Notes: generated from the sequence alone by a model not told the origin. A DNA stretch of 47,922 bases from Geobacteraceae bacterium (GCA_025356035.1 JANXYN010000164.1:1-47922); one strand, 5' to 3'. Positions 9,142 to 17,894 are shown, numbered from the stretch's first letter. Numbers and translations: made by a program.

Positions 9142-9942
9142 ATGTCGCCATTTCGACTTTTCTTGATTCCCGTACTGCTGCTGGCCGGGCTCATCTCTGG
9201 CTGCGCCACGAGCCAGACCGATATCCGCGGCTTTAACCTGATCTCCATCGAAGAGGAGCAGGCCCTGGGGGAGAAATTTGCTGTGGAGGTGGAAAAGCAG
9301 TATCGGGTGGTGACCGATCCCGAGCTGCAGGGGTACGCAGACCGACTGGGGCGGCGGCTTTTGACCGGGGCGCGGGTGGTGGAGTTTCCCTACACCTTCA
9401 AGGTGGTGAAGGACGACAGCGTCAATGCCTTTGCCATCCCCGGCGGCCATGTCTACATCAATACCGGCCTTATCAAGGTGGCTCAGAGCGAGACCGAGCT
9501 GGCCGGAGTGATGGCCCACGAGATCAATCATGCGGTGGCTCGCCACGGCACCAGGCAGCTGACCCAGCAATACGGCTATGGGCTGATTGTGCAGCTGGTA
9601 CTCGGCCAGGATCAGAACCAGCTCGCGCAGCTTGCGGCGTCCCTGTTCGGCAAGGCAGGCTTTATGGCCTACAGCCGGGGAATGGAGAGCCAAGCCGATT
9701 ATCTTGGGGTGGAGACCATGTACAAGGCGGGTTATGATCCCCAGGGGATGATCACCTTTTTCGAGAAACTGGAGGCGATGCACCAGCAGAGTCCCAGTCA
9801 ACTGGCCCAGTTCTTCTCTTCCCACCCCCTTACCGCGGAACGGATCCAGCGGGTGCGGGAGGCGATCGGCACCCTCCCGACAAAGAGCTGGCTGCCTGCA
9901 GAATCGGCCGAGTTCAAACGGATCAAAGCGAAGCTGCAATAG
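9142..9942 (+). CDS. M48-family zinc metalloprotease, lipoprotein (BepA/LoiP-like)
   Basis: The protein has 266 residues from the ATG at 9142, which follows a GGAG site and gives a proper lipoprotein signal peptide with lipobox ISGC (Cys21). An in-frame extension to 9019 would destroy that signal and overlap the previous gene. The zinc motif HEINH lies at residues 126-130, with a downstream ESQAD segment supplying the third ligand near residue 185. The sequence SVNAFAIPGGHVYINTGL before the motif is characteristic of periplasmic M48B peptidases involved in outer-membrane protein quality control. It should be anchored in the envelope. The gene belongs to the cluster behind the ABC permeases; no direct functional link is evident. 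Confidence 0.92.
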   Translation: MSPFRLFLIPVLLLAGLISGCATSQTDIRGFNLISIEEEQALGEKFAVEVEKQYRVVTDPELQGYADRLGRRLLTGARVVEFPYTFKVVKDDSVNAFAIPGGHVYINTGLIKVAQSETELAGVMAHEINHAVARHGTRQLTQQYGYGLIVQLVLGQDQNQLAQLAASLFGKAGFMAYSRGMESQADYLGVETMYKAGYDPQGMITFFEKLEAMHQQSPSQLAQFFSSHPLTAERIQRVREAIGTLPTKSWLPAESAEFKRIKAKLQ

Positions 9943-9958
9943 ACGTAGGGAGGAACTG

Positions 9959-10831
9959 ATGACGGAGGAGTGGGGCGGGTTGATCGACAAACTGGAGCGG
10001 TTGGTGGATAGGGTGGATGGCCTGCTGGAGGTCAACAGCCCGACAGGGGCTCCGGATGCGGCAATATTCGAACGCTACAGCGCCTTTCGCTGGGAGCGGG
10101 GGAAGGGGGGCGGGAGGTTCCTGCCGGTCGAACATCCCCATCTGGTGGATCTCGCCGACCTGGTCGGGATCGATTATGCCAGGGAGGAGTTGGTGCGAAA
10201 TACCGCCCAGTTCGTGGCCGGCTATTCGGCGAATAACGTCCTTCTCTGGGGGGAGCGTGGCACCGGCAAGTCGTCGTGCGTCAAGGGGCTCCTGCGCATC
10301 TTTGCCGGCCAGGGGCTGCGCCTGGTGGAGGTGCAGCGGGGGGACCTGTTAAGCCTGCCGCTGATCGTCGGCCAGATCCGCCGCCTTCCCCAGCGCTTCA
10401 TCGTCTTCTGCGACGACCTTTCCTTCGCCGAGGGGGATGCATCCTATCAGGAATTAAAGGCCCTGCTGGACGGCGGCATCGAGGAGCGGCCCACTAACCT
10501 CCTCATCTACGCCACCTCCAACCGCCGCCACCTCATGCCGGAACGGATGGCGGACAACCTCGACGCCGAGATCCACCCGGAAGAGGCGCTTTCGGACAAG
10601 CTCTCCCTGGCCGACCGGTTCGGCCTCGCCCTCAGTTTTTACCCGTTCAATCAGGAGACCTACCTGGACATCGTCGAGCATTACGCCGCCCAGAGCAACG
10701 TGCCGCTCGCCGGCGAGGAGCTGCGCAAGCAGGCACTGCAGTGGGCGCTCTACAAGGGCCAGCGCTCCGGCCGGGCGGCCCGGCAGTTCGTTGACGACTT
10801 GGCGGGCCGGCTGCAATTGGAGCGGCAATGA
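9959..10831 (+). CDS. DUF815-type AAA ATP-binding protein
   Basis: This 290-residue cytoplasmic protein has Walker A GERGTGKSS (98-106) and a Walker B region FIVFCDDLSF near residue 150, inside the AAA fold. The stretch ELKALLDGGIEERPTNLLIY, followed by ATSNRRHLMPERM, is typical of the DUF815 family of predicted ATPases, whose function is undetermined. The ATG at 9959 follows a strong GGGAGGAAC site and lies 16 bases after the protease stop. The gene precedes hgcA by 59 bases on the same strand, so the two may share a transcript, but a link to mercury methylation is not known. Confidence 0.9.
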   Translation: MTEEWGGLIDKLERLVDRVDGLLEVNSPTGAPDAAIFERYSAFRWERGKGGGRFLPVEHPHLVDLADLVGIDYAREELVRNTAQFVAGYSANNVLLWGERGTGKSSCVKGLLRIFAGQGLRLVEVQRGDLLSLPLIVGQIRRLPQRFIVFCDDLSFAEGDASYQELKALLDGGIEERPTNLLIYATSNRRHLMPERMADNLDAEIHPEEALSDKLSLADRFGLALSFYPFNQETYLDIVEHYAAQSNVPLAGEELRKQALQWALYKGQRSGRAARQFVDDLAGRLQLERQ

Positions 10832-10890
10832 GCACTCAGCGTTCAGCTTAGAGCACGAACAACGTCGCATGTCGTACGAAAGAGGTTTGC

Positions 10891-12021
10891 ATGGAAGCTC
10901 CTAAAACTAAGACCTGTGGAACGAATCCGGCTGGCTCCGAACAAGACGAGCCCCCCTGCTGAGGGCCGAAAACTCCCGCGGTCAGTGGGGGGATCGACGA
11001 ACGGGTACCTGGCTTCACACGTTGGCTGGAAACCCCGGTCGGGCGGGTGCCGGTGATTTCTACGAATCTGGTCTACCGGGACCGGCTCGGCGCCTGGAAG
11101 GCGCGCTGGGGGATCGGCCGGATGCGCTATCTGGTGCCGTCGGGGCTCTATGCCATTGGCCTCCCTGGCCCGGATGCGCCGGTAGTGGTAACCGCCAACT
11201 ACAAAATGAGTTATGACCTGGTTCGCCGCGAGCTGTCCGGCCGCAATCTCTGGCTGCTGGTGCTGGAGACTCACGGCATCAACGTCTGGTGTGCGGCGGG
11301 GAAGGGGACCTTCGGCACCGATGAACTGGTCCGGCGGGTCGAGGCGACCGGTCTGGGGCGGGTGGTGAGCCACCGGCTGCTGCTCCTCCCGATCCTCGGC
11401 GCGCCCGGCGTGGCCGCCCATTTGGTCAAGCAGCGGACCGGCTTCACGGTTCACTATGCCACGCTTCGGGTCGCCGACCTGCCTGCCTTCCTCGACAACG
11501 GCATGCAGAGCACGGAAGCGATGCGGGAGTTAACCTTCACCCTGGGTGAGCGGCTGGTGCTGGTGCCGATCGAGCTGGTGGGTGGGCTTAAAACCTCCCG
11601 CTATCTGCTCCCCCTGTTTTTTCTCGCCGGCGGCTTTGGTGGCAAGCAGTTTTCCCTGGTCGGCGCCGGCACCGGGCTCGCCATCTATGCCGGTGCCCTG
11701 TTGGTCGGGACGGTGGTGGCGCCGCTGCTCCTCCCCTGGCTCCCCACCCGGAGTTTTTTCATCAAAGGGGCAATCCTCGGCGCGGCAGGTGGGGTGCTGC
11801 TCTATTTTTTCTATGGCGAAGGCTTGCGTTGGTCGGAAACGGTCGCGCTGCTCCTCGCCCTGCCGGCCGTTGCGGGGTTTTTTGCGCTTAACTTCACCGG
11901 CAGTACCCCCTTTACCTCCCCCTCCGGTGTCAAACGGGAGATGCGTCTGGCCCTGCCGGTGATGGCCGGCGCCCTGCTGGCAGCGGCCCTGGTCTGGCTG
12001 ATGGGACGGTTGCAGCTGTAG
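10891..12021 (+). CDS. hgcA: HgcA-type corrinoid protein of mercury methylation, read through an in-frame TGA (probable selenocysteine, residue 24)
   Basis: The reading gives 376 residues if the TGA at 10960-10962 is decoded. The cap-helix motif NVWCAAGKGTFGT, whose Cys134 would be the lower cobalt ligand, is diagnostic of HgcA. It is followed by VVSHRLLLLPILGAPGVAAH and then about five C-terminal membrane helices ending in NFTGSTPFTSPSGV. HgcA passes a methyl group from corrinoid to Hg(II), with the HgcB ferredoxin as reductant. The ATG at 10891 has an AAAGAGG site 5 bases upstream. It is in frame with the rest, but codon 24 is TGA, directly after a Cys codon (PPC-TGA-GPK). No ATG, GTG or TTG lies between the TGA and a GTG at 11047, and that GTG has no ribosome site and falls inside sequence resembling HgcA (RWLETPVGRVPVIS). 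A pseudogene or sequencing error is the alternative. Confidence 0.85.
10973..10991 (+). promoter_or_regulatory. SECIS-like hairpin downstream of the hgcA TGA
   Basis: Bases 10973-10979 (CUCCCGC) pair with 10985-10991 (GUGGGGG): seven base pairs including two G-U wobbles, closing a five-base loop GGUCA (10980-10984). The loop begins 17 nt after the TGA. Bacterial SECIS elements bind SelB, lie within the coding sequence and have an apical loop with conserved G and U roughly 16-37 nt from the UGA. The fdhF element of E. coli has GGUC in its loop. The match in spacing and loop sequence is good, but folding energy and conservation were not computed. Confidence 0.65.
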
Positions 12022-12093
12022 CCGGTTTATTCCAGTTACCGGCAGGAGCGGCGAAGGCGACTGTTGCGGGTGCCATAGGCAATTTTTTCTCCG

Positions 12094-12122
12094 TTGACAC
12101 GGCGGGGAAAAAGATGTATAAA
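12094..12122 (+). promoter_or_regulatory. Sigma-70 promoter of tRNA-Cys
   Basis: TTGACA at 12094-12099 and TATAAA at 12117-12122 are separated by 17 bases, a near-perfect housekeeping promoter. Transcription should begin around 12130, about 40 bases before the tRNA. It lies just after hgcA and makes the tRNA independent of it. Confidence 0.85.
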
Positions 12123-12168
12123 ACACATTCCTTTGCATGCCGGTATAGGCTGCAGAGGATAAAAGAAT

Positions 12169-12243
<75 letters not shown>

Positions 12244-12251
12244 AATAAATC

Positions 12252-12284
12252 AAGGGGTTAGCCAATCAAGGCTAACCCCTTTTC
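12252..12284 (+). terminator. Rho-independent terminator after tRNA-Cys
   Basis: AAGGGGTTAGCC (12252-12263) pairs perfectly with GGCTAACCCCTT (12270-12281) around a six-base loop, followed by Ts. It ends the tRNA-Cys transcript. Confidence 0.93.
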
Positions 12285-12300
12285 TATTCCGTGGAACCTA

Positions 12301-12347
12301 TCATGCAACCTCATGCGATAACCTTTCTATCGTTTGGGGTTGCATGA
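12301..12347. repeat. Imperfect 20-bp inverted repeat (hairpin)
   Basis: Bases 12301-12320 (TCATGCAACCTCATGCGATA) pair with 12328-12347 around a seven-base loop, with one true mismatch and two G-U pairs. There is no T-run, so it is not a standard terminator. It lies between the tRNA-Cys terminator and the promoter of the outer-membrane protein gene. Its role is unknown; it may be a REP-like element. Confidence 0.7.
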
Positions 12348-12447
12348 GCAGTGCTTTTCCGAAGGGAGAAGGAAAGCATCCCCAAAGGACCAACTTAACC
12401 AAAGAATTGATATCTCCCTTCCTTAGAAGAATATCATTTCATTTCTT

Positions 12448-12477
12448 TTGACATCCGCCACCAACCTTGCCTATAAA
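12448..12477 (+). promoter_or_regulatory. Sigma-70 promoter of the outer-membrane protein gene
   Basis: TTGACA at 12448-12453 and TATAAA at 12472-12477 are 18 bases apart. The predicted start near 12484 leaves a short leader before the GTG at 12518. It also argues against an in-frame TTG start at 12467, which would lie inside the promoter. Confidence 0.8.
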
Positions 12478-12517
12478 AGAGCGTCTCATCATCCCGTCGA
12501 AGAAAGGTCCCCACACA

Positions 12518-13351
12518 GTGAAACGTATCGCATTCAGCCTCATGGTTCTATTTTTCCTCACCGGCACCGCCTTTGCCGAGCATAAACTGTTCATCACCGA
12601 TGTCCTCGATGCGGGACAGTTCGAACAGCTAAGCACTATTTCCTACAGCTACGCAACCTACGATTTTACCAATAATGCCATTCCGCTTACCGGGACAGCC
12701 ACTAACCACAACGTTACCGGGCACTTTTCAATCGATGGCGGCCTGGGGAAAGGGATTCAGCTGGGGGTTGGCCTTCCGGTAATTTTCCACGATCGGACGA
12801 AATTCGACTACCATACCTCGCCCCCATCGTCGAACAAACATACTAACGATGGACTCGGCGATATCAGCCTCTTCGGCAAGTTCAGGCTCGTGAACGATGA
12901 CGCGTTCAAACTCGTCGCGGCAGTAAACGTGAAATTTAATACGAGCAATGATGCCGTTACCTCCGACACCACCGACATTGCCCCCTACCTTGCCGCAAGT
13001 ACCAGAGTCGGTGAGGATCTTCGCCCCTATGCGGTCTATCAGGCGGTCATCCGCAACCACGGTGTTGGGGACAGCCATGTCTTGATCGTGGGAGCGGAGA
13101 ATAAATTCAGCCCCAGAGTCAGCCTTGATGGCGACGTTTTCGCCGCGATCCATACGGGGAGCGACTTTGTGGAAACCAATGAAAGTTTCGGCGGTGGACT
13201 GTCGCTCTACCTGGAGCTCGCTGACAACTTTTACCTCATTCCCTCCACTTCTGTAGTTGCTTGGACTCCGACAGACCGTAAGGACTATCCGGTGCATTTT
13301 GACACGGAGGTTGCCGTATCCGGGGCGCTTGGATTCTACTTTCTTTTTTAA
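12518..13351 (+). CDS. Putative outer-membrane beta-barrel protein
   Basis: The protein has 277 residues from a GTG at 12518. That start gives a clean signal peptide, VKRIAFSLMVLFFLTGTAFA, with an Ala-x-Ala-type cleavage site. An AAAGG lies about 10 bases upstream. The mature part alternates polar and hydrophobic residues as in beta strands (for example FEQLSTISYSYATYDF, GIQLGVGLPVIF, LGDISLFGKFRL) and ends with an aromatic-rich strand, ALGFYFLF. This fits a small outer-membrane barrel of the MetA/phenol-degradation-like or transporter type, but I cannot name the family. It stands alone, with its own promoter and terminator, and converges with the OmpA-domain gene. Confidence 0.75.
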   Translation: MKRIAFSLMVLFFLTGTAFAEHKLFITDVLDAGQFEQLSTISYSYATYDFTNNAIPLTGTATNHNVTGHFSIDGGLGKGIQLGVGLPVIFHDRTKFDYHTSPPSSNKHTNDGLGDISLFGKFRLVNDDAFKLVAAVNVKFNTSNDAVTSDTTDIAPYLAASTRVGEDLRPYAVYQAVIRNHGVGDSHVLIVGAENKFSPRVSLDGDVFAAIHTGSDFVETNESFGGGLSLYLELADNFYLIPSTSVVAWTPTDRKDYPVHFDTEVAVSGALGFYFLF

Positions 13352-13427
13352 AATGTAAGCCTGCCATCAGCTTCTGCTTCCCGGCTGGGAACATGGCTCA
13401 ACCGCTCATTTTTAATTTGTTTATGAC

Positions 13428-13450
13428 AAGCCCGCTTCTGCGGGCTTTGT
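13428..13450 (+). terminator. Terminator between convergent genes
   Basis: AAGCCCGC (13428-13435) pairs with GCGGGCTT (13440-13447) around TTCT, followed by the T-rich TGTTGTTTG. It serves the outer-membrane protein gene on the plus strand. The hairpin could also slow transcripts of the opposing OmpA gene, although the T-run on that side is weaker. Confidence 0.8.
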
Positions 13451-13502
13451 TGTTTGTAGGTCAGCATTGAACAGGGAATTCCGCTGACAGCCAGCCGTTC
13501 TC

Positions 13503-16500
13503 TCACATGGTCCCCACAAGATTGACAAACCATCCCTGGCTCCGATACGAAAGGTCGGTCAGGTCATCGGAATAATTGGTGAAGTTGTAGCCCACCCCCA
13601 GCTTTATACCTTTCGGGAAGTGCCGGTAAAGCGCTAGTAACACGCCAGAACGGCTATCCTTTGCTTCGGAGGCCCAGAGATTACGCCACTCACCGACCAT
13701 GTCCCATTTTTTCAGTAGATGCAGATCGGTGCGGAAAATCACCAGGTCGGCACTACTGTCGAACCAGTCGCCACCTTCCTTGGTGGCTTTCAGTTCGCTG
13801 ATGCGATGGGCGTATTTGCTTCCGACGGAAAGCCAGGGCCAGAGGTCATAGATCGTGTCGAGCGCCACCACGTGGCTCTTCTGGGCGTAATCGGCCACGG
13901 CCAGTGAAGGGTTGAGCTGGCCCGGCGAGGGGAGATTATAAAAGTTGGTATACTTGAACAGCGTGTTCCAGCGATCATTGCTGGTCGGCCGATAAGCCGC
14001 CGCCGCAACAATCTCGTGGAAGTCGCCATCGTAAAAGGCCCCCTGGCTGTTGGAGGAGATGGAGAAATTGAAGTTGCCCAGCAGGCGCCACTCCTTGGTC
14101 GCCTGATAGGAGAGGGCGTTACGCATCAGCCAGGTGACCCGGTGTCCGACCAGGTTCCCCATATCATCCCGGCATTCGAGGTTGCCTCGGTAGTTGGTTT
14201 TCTCGAATTTGTAGCTGGTGGAAAGCCCCAGGGCCTTGCGGATCAGATCTCCGCCGAGGGGGTCGGCCAACTCGCCGTACTCGAACTTGGCGCCGTAGGT
14301 CCAGCGATCGTTGGGGGACAGGTCAAGGCCGAACGCATTGGTGAGAGACTGGGGGCCAGCCCCATGGGTGAGCCGGCTTTCACCAAAAACCCGCAGCTGA
14401 TCGTTTACCTTGGTGGTATTCCCGCCAACCCAGGTGCCGCGGCTCCCTCGCCAGGATGCATCCGGGCTTTCGGATTCCAGCTGGTAGGTGAGATAGGTAT
14501 TGGAGCGGTCAGACAGGCGGTAATCGATGCCGAGCCGCCCTCCCGGCCCCATACTCCCTTCCGACAGTTCGCCGAGCAATTTTAGCCGGTCGGTCAGCTG
14601 AGTGGCACCCCCGAGTCCTGCCCGGTTGTTTTCCTCTCGGGCACCAGTCCGCGACAGCGTCCCCTGCAGAAAGCCATAGGCCTCCCAGTTCTTCTTGCCG
14701 CCGGCTGGCAGCGCTTCCTGTTCCGGTTTGTAATCGAGCCGGAGCTGACCGTCAGTGCGTTCGCCGTTCTGGGAAAGGGTGGGGCTTGCATTTGGTAGCA
14801 GGTTGTCCCGCTCGTCCCGCCTCAGTCCGGCGCTAACTCCCCATTCGCTGCTGAGCTTCTGCCTGACCACCAGTTCCGCGTTATTCCTGCTCAAGCTGTC
14901 GGTCCTGGCCAGATCGCCCTTTACTTCGGCCTCGGTCCCTGCCGTGATTTGGATGGTTGCTTTTACCCCCTCCTCCTCCGTCGCTTCACCCCCGCTAGAG
15001 AGCTGGCCTGGGGCTGAAAAGCCGCGCTCTTTTTTCTGCAGATAGGCGCTGATTTTCCCTTGCTCGTGATTGGTCACTTCCGCCAGGTCCAGTGCGCCGT
15101 CAACCCGGTAGGCGATGGCTTTTTCCCCGCCGCTGGCAAGCGGATTGAAAGCGAATCCGCCGTCGAGTGACGCTTCCGCGCCATTGCCACTTCCCTTTGA
15201 CTGGGCTGCTTCGCCTCGGAGGAACGTCCCTGGCCTATAGCGGATGGTTCCGTCAACCCCTGCCAGAGTCTGGGCAGCACTTTCATCGTCCTGATGGTAG
15301 CCGGTCATCCCCAACTGCAGGAAATCACCGAGCCATTGACTGACCCTCCCGCCGGTGGCCATGTTTTTTGTCGCCAGCAGGCCTGGCGCATATTCATAAG
15401 TTGCTATAAGGTAAAGTGGATTGCCTGAGTTGGCCGAGGTGGCTATCAGCCCGGCGCCGGCAGCAGTTGAAGGGAGTGGCTCGCGCAGCATCACCCGCCC
15501 CTGCAGGTAATTCAGATCAAAATCCTGGGCTGCGGCAAGTTGCCGCCGTTCGAGCACCAGTCCCGAATCCTTGTCGCGGACTTCGATCCAGACCCGCTCC
15601 GAACCCTGGGTAAGGTCCTGATGCCGCAAGTAGAAGAGCGATCCGCCGGTGCCGCGGAATTCCTCCCGTGCGGCAACCGTCCCCGGCTGTGAGGCAAAGC
15701 CGTCCACCAAGGTCCGTTTTTCTCCGTACTTGGTGGTATCCTCCGAACGGAAGCGCAGATTGGCACCGTAGAGACCACGGGAGAACTGGAGCAGCTCGGT
15801 CCCGCTCCAGGAGGTCTGGAAGTTCCCCCACATGAGATGGGAGTCCCCCTTTTCGAGGCGGACGTAGAATTTCCCCTCGGTGGGGGCATCCTCCACCAGG
15901 CTGCTGTCATCGCCGTAGACCGGGTAATAGGCGTTTGGATCAATATTGCGGAGCAGATAGCGCGGATCCTTGTTGTTGAAGTTGCTGAAGAGATCCTCCA
16001 CCGGCTGCTCGCGGGTATCAGCGCTGGCCGTCAATAGCCAGTCACCCTTGACCTTCCCCTTGAGATAGAAGGCGCCCCGCCCTTCTGTGTAAACCCGGCC
16101 GTCATACTCGCCAGCTTCCGCATTAACCAGTTGGGCCGGCCCATTCACACTGTTCTGGCCAACGGTGAGGTCGCCAATGGCCACATAGAACCAATCCTGG
16201 TCCGGTAGGGTAAGGTTGCGGCTGAACCTGGTGCCTTTGCCATCCGGGTCCGTTACTTCTACCGACACGGTTTGGGGGCCGGCCGGCAGAATCTGACGCA
16301 TGGCGAAGCGACCGGTCGGGTCTACCGGCACGGACTGTCCCAGTGCCCGCACCGTCTGATTCGGGTGGATGCCAGAGCCGTTGACCGTGATGGTCCCCCC
16401 TGCGACCGGGATGTTCGCCAAGGTCCGGGAATCCTGGCCCCAGCCTGTGAGCGCTTCCCGTTCCGGCTTATCTAGGTCGGCAGCGGGGCGGTGCTTATCC

Positions 16501-17894
16501 AGAAGGCGCAGCGGCTTCGCTGCCGTTTCATCGAACCGGCCCTGCTTGTCATAGACGCGCAGGACGAATTGCATTTCAGCGGGCGCATCGGCAGGAGCGA
16601 TCCAAGGCATCGGGCGGTCCAATTGGATCGGCACAACTGCCAGAGGTAAGCCCTGGATGGTGTCACTCTGGCGGAACAGCCGGACTTCGGCTCCCTGGAG
16701 CCAGGCGCCATAGTTGCTGTAGGCGCCGAAGCTGACCGGTTCACCCCGTACTACGCCATCGGTCAAAATCCAGACATTCAGGGCCGGTTTGGTCTGGAGC
16801 GGATCGTAGCGGAGCTCGATGTCGGTTCGGTCCAGGGCGACGTCCACACAGCGCTGGCGGTCTGCCTCGGGCATCAGGGTGTCAGTTGCCAGCGTCTGGC
16901 CGTCCACGGTAATCCGGAATGGCAGATTGTTTCGATCGGCAGGGCCGATATCGCCACAGCCTATGGATACAGGCGGACTGGGGGGGGATGGCACTGCCAA
17001 AGGCGGTACTGTCGCCTTGACGGCCGGAGCTGGCACCGGCTTCATTGGGGCCGGAGCTACGGTCTGAATTGGCGGCGGGACGACAGTGGCCGCAACCGCC
17101 ACCTGGTCATCATACCAGAGGGAGATTTCGGTACGCCGGTTTCGGGTCCGTCCCTGGGGGGTTGCATTGTCGGCGATCGGCTCGGTTTCTCCCCTCCCTG
17201 AGGTGGCAATGGCTGAATCGGGAAGCCCGAGGGCCTGTTGCAGGGTCCGGGCAACGGCGGCGGCCCTGGCTTCCGACAGGCGCTGGTTGCTGCCAAACTT
17301 GCGTCCGGCCTCCCCTTTGCCGATCGCCACATTGTCCGTGTGCCCAACGGTTTCAATCCTGAGGCCGCTTTTGCCGCGCAACTGATCAGCAAGCACATTA
17401 AGTTGCTTGATGGCGGCCGGGGTCAGCTGGTCTTTGCCGGAAGCAAACAGGCTCCCGGCCGGGGTGTCTCCTATCCGCACGGTAGTCCTGGGTTGTGGCA
17501 GCGCTGCCGGGAGAACCACTGGCGGTGGCTCCGGTAGTGGTGTGGGCTGGGTCGTTGACGGCTGGGGGAGATTAGCCCTGGCTGCATCGGCTACCGGAGC
17601 AAGCGGCGTTTTGGCCAGATTGGACCCTGGCATGGCTCCCCCAATGGGGGCACTGCGCTCACTGCTGGGGGGGAGATCTTCACGATAGACAGTGCCATCA
17701 TCCAGACGTATTCCCGCATCCGCTCCGCTGCAGGGGATGGGGGCTTTGCTCTGTGGGTCCCGACACGGTTTGCAGCGCGTATCGGCTGCTTCAATGGTGG
17801 CAGTGGAGACCGCAATCTGTTCTGCAGAGGCAGTTTGCGGGAGTTGGGTAGTCAGCACCAGTGCCAGCACGATGATCTGGGTAGATGTTTTCAT
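13503..17894 (-). CDS. Large outer-membrane protein: OmpA domain plus beta-rich barrel region
   Basis: This 1463-residue protein begins with a signal peptide, MKTSTQIIVLALVLTTQLPQ ending TASA. An OmpA/MotB peptidoglycan-binding domain follows at about residues 145-265 (LFASGKDQLTPAAIKQL, ETVGHTDNVA, NQRLSEARAAAVARTL, RNRRTEI), then a Pro/Ala-rich linker to about 310. The long remainder has beta-sandwich and then barrel-like strands, such as GKFYVRLEKGDSHLMWGNF, SRGLYGANLRFRS and GVGYNFTNYSDDL. The OmpA domain is placed early, not at the C-terminus as in OmpA itself, and the barrel seems to lie behind it. The ATG overlaps the stop of the giant repeat protein by 4 bases (ATGA). The pair is therefore co-translated and probably acts together at the cell surface; the protein could anchor or export its partner. 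That role is inference. Confidence 0.85.
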   Translation of the reverse strand: MKTSTQIIVLALVLTTQLPQTASAEQIAVSTATIEAADTRCKPCRDPQSKAPIPCSGADAGIRLDDGTVYREDLPPSSERSAPIGGAMPGSNLAKTPLAPVADAARANLPQPSTTQPTPLPEPPPVVLPAALPQPRTTVRIGDTPAGSLFASGKDQLTPAAIKQLNVLADQLRGKSGLRIETVGHTDNVAIGKGEAGRKFGSNQRLSEARAAAVARTLQQALGLPDSAIATSGRGETEPIADNATPQGRTRNRRTEISLWYDDQVAVAATVVPPPIQTVAPAPMKPVPAPAVKATVPPLAVPSPPSPPVSIGCGDIGPADRNNLPFRITVDGQTLATDTLMPEADRQRCVDVALDRTDIELRYDPLQTKPALNVWILTDGVVRGEPVSFGAYSNYGAWLQGAEVRLFRQSDTIQGLPLAVVPIQLDRPMPWIAPADAPAEMQFVLRVYDKQGRFDETAAKPLRLLDKHRPAADLDKPEREALTGWGQDSRTLANIPVAGGTITVNGSGIHPNQTVRALGQSVPVDPTGRFAMRQILPAGPQTVSVEVTDPDGKGTRFSRNLTLPDQDWFYVAIGDLTVGQNSVNGPAQLVNAEAGEYDGRVYTEGRGAFYLKGKVKGDWLLTASADTREQPVEDLFSNFNNKDPRYLLRNIDPNAYYPVYGDDSSLVEDAPTEGKFYVRLEKGDSHLMWGNFQTSWSGTELLQFSRGLYGANLRFRSEDTTKYGEKRTLVDGFASQPGTVAAREEFRGTGGSLFYLRHQDLTQGSERVWIEVRDKDSGLVLERRQLAAAQDFDLNYLQGRVMLREPLPSTAAGAGLIATSANSGNPLYLIATYEYAPGLLATKNMATGGRVSQWLGDFLQLGMTGYHQDDESAAQTLAGVDGTIRYRPGTFLRGEAAQSKGSGNGAEASLDGGFAFNPLASGGEKAIAYRVDGALDLAEVTNHEQGKISAYLQKKERGFSAPGQLSSGGEATEEEGVKATIQITAGTEAEVKGDLARTDSLSRNNAELVVRQKLSSEWGVSAGLRRDERDNLLPNASPTLSQNGERTDGQLRLDYKPEQEALPAGGKKNWEAYGFLQGTLSRTGAREENNRAGLGGATQLTDRLKLLGELSEGSMGPGGRLGIDYRLSDRSNTYLTYQLESESPDASWRGSRGTWVGGNTTKVNDQLRVFGESRLTHGAGPQSLTNAFGLDLSPNDRWTYGAKFEYGELADPLGGDLIRKALGLSTSYKFEKTNYRGNLECRDDMGNLVGHRVTWLMRNALSYQATKEWRLLGNFNFSISSNSQGAFYDGDFHEIVAAAAYRPTSNDRWNTLFKYTNFYNLPSPGQLNPSLAVADYAQKSHVVALDTIYDLWPWLSVGSKYAHRISELKATKEGGDWFDSSADLVIFRTDLHLLKKWDMVGEWRNLWASEAKDSRSGVLLALYRHFPKGIKLGVGYNFTNYSDDLTDLSYRSQGWFVNLVGTM

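Noticed and set aside
10960-10962. hgcA as a simple pseudogene with a nonsense mutation
   Set aside because: Not fully excluded. The rest of the frame is intact with all key motifs, and the TGA follows Cys and precedes a SECIS-like hairpin, which fits recoding better than decay.
11047-12021. HgcA starting at the internal GTG at 11047
   Set aside because: There is no ribosome site before this GTG, and HgcA-like sequence in the same frame extends upstream to the TGA. A well-placed ATG with a ribosome site exists at 10891 in the same frame.
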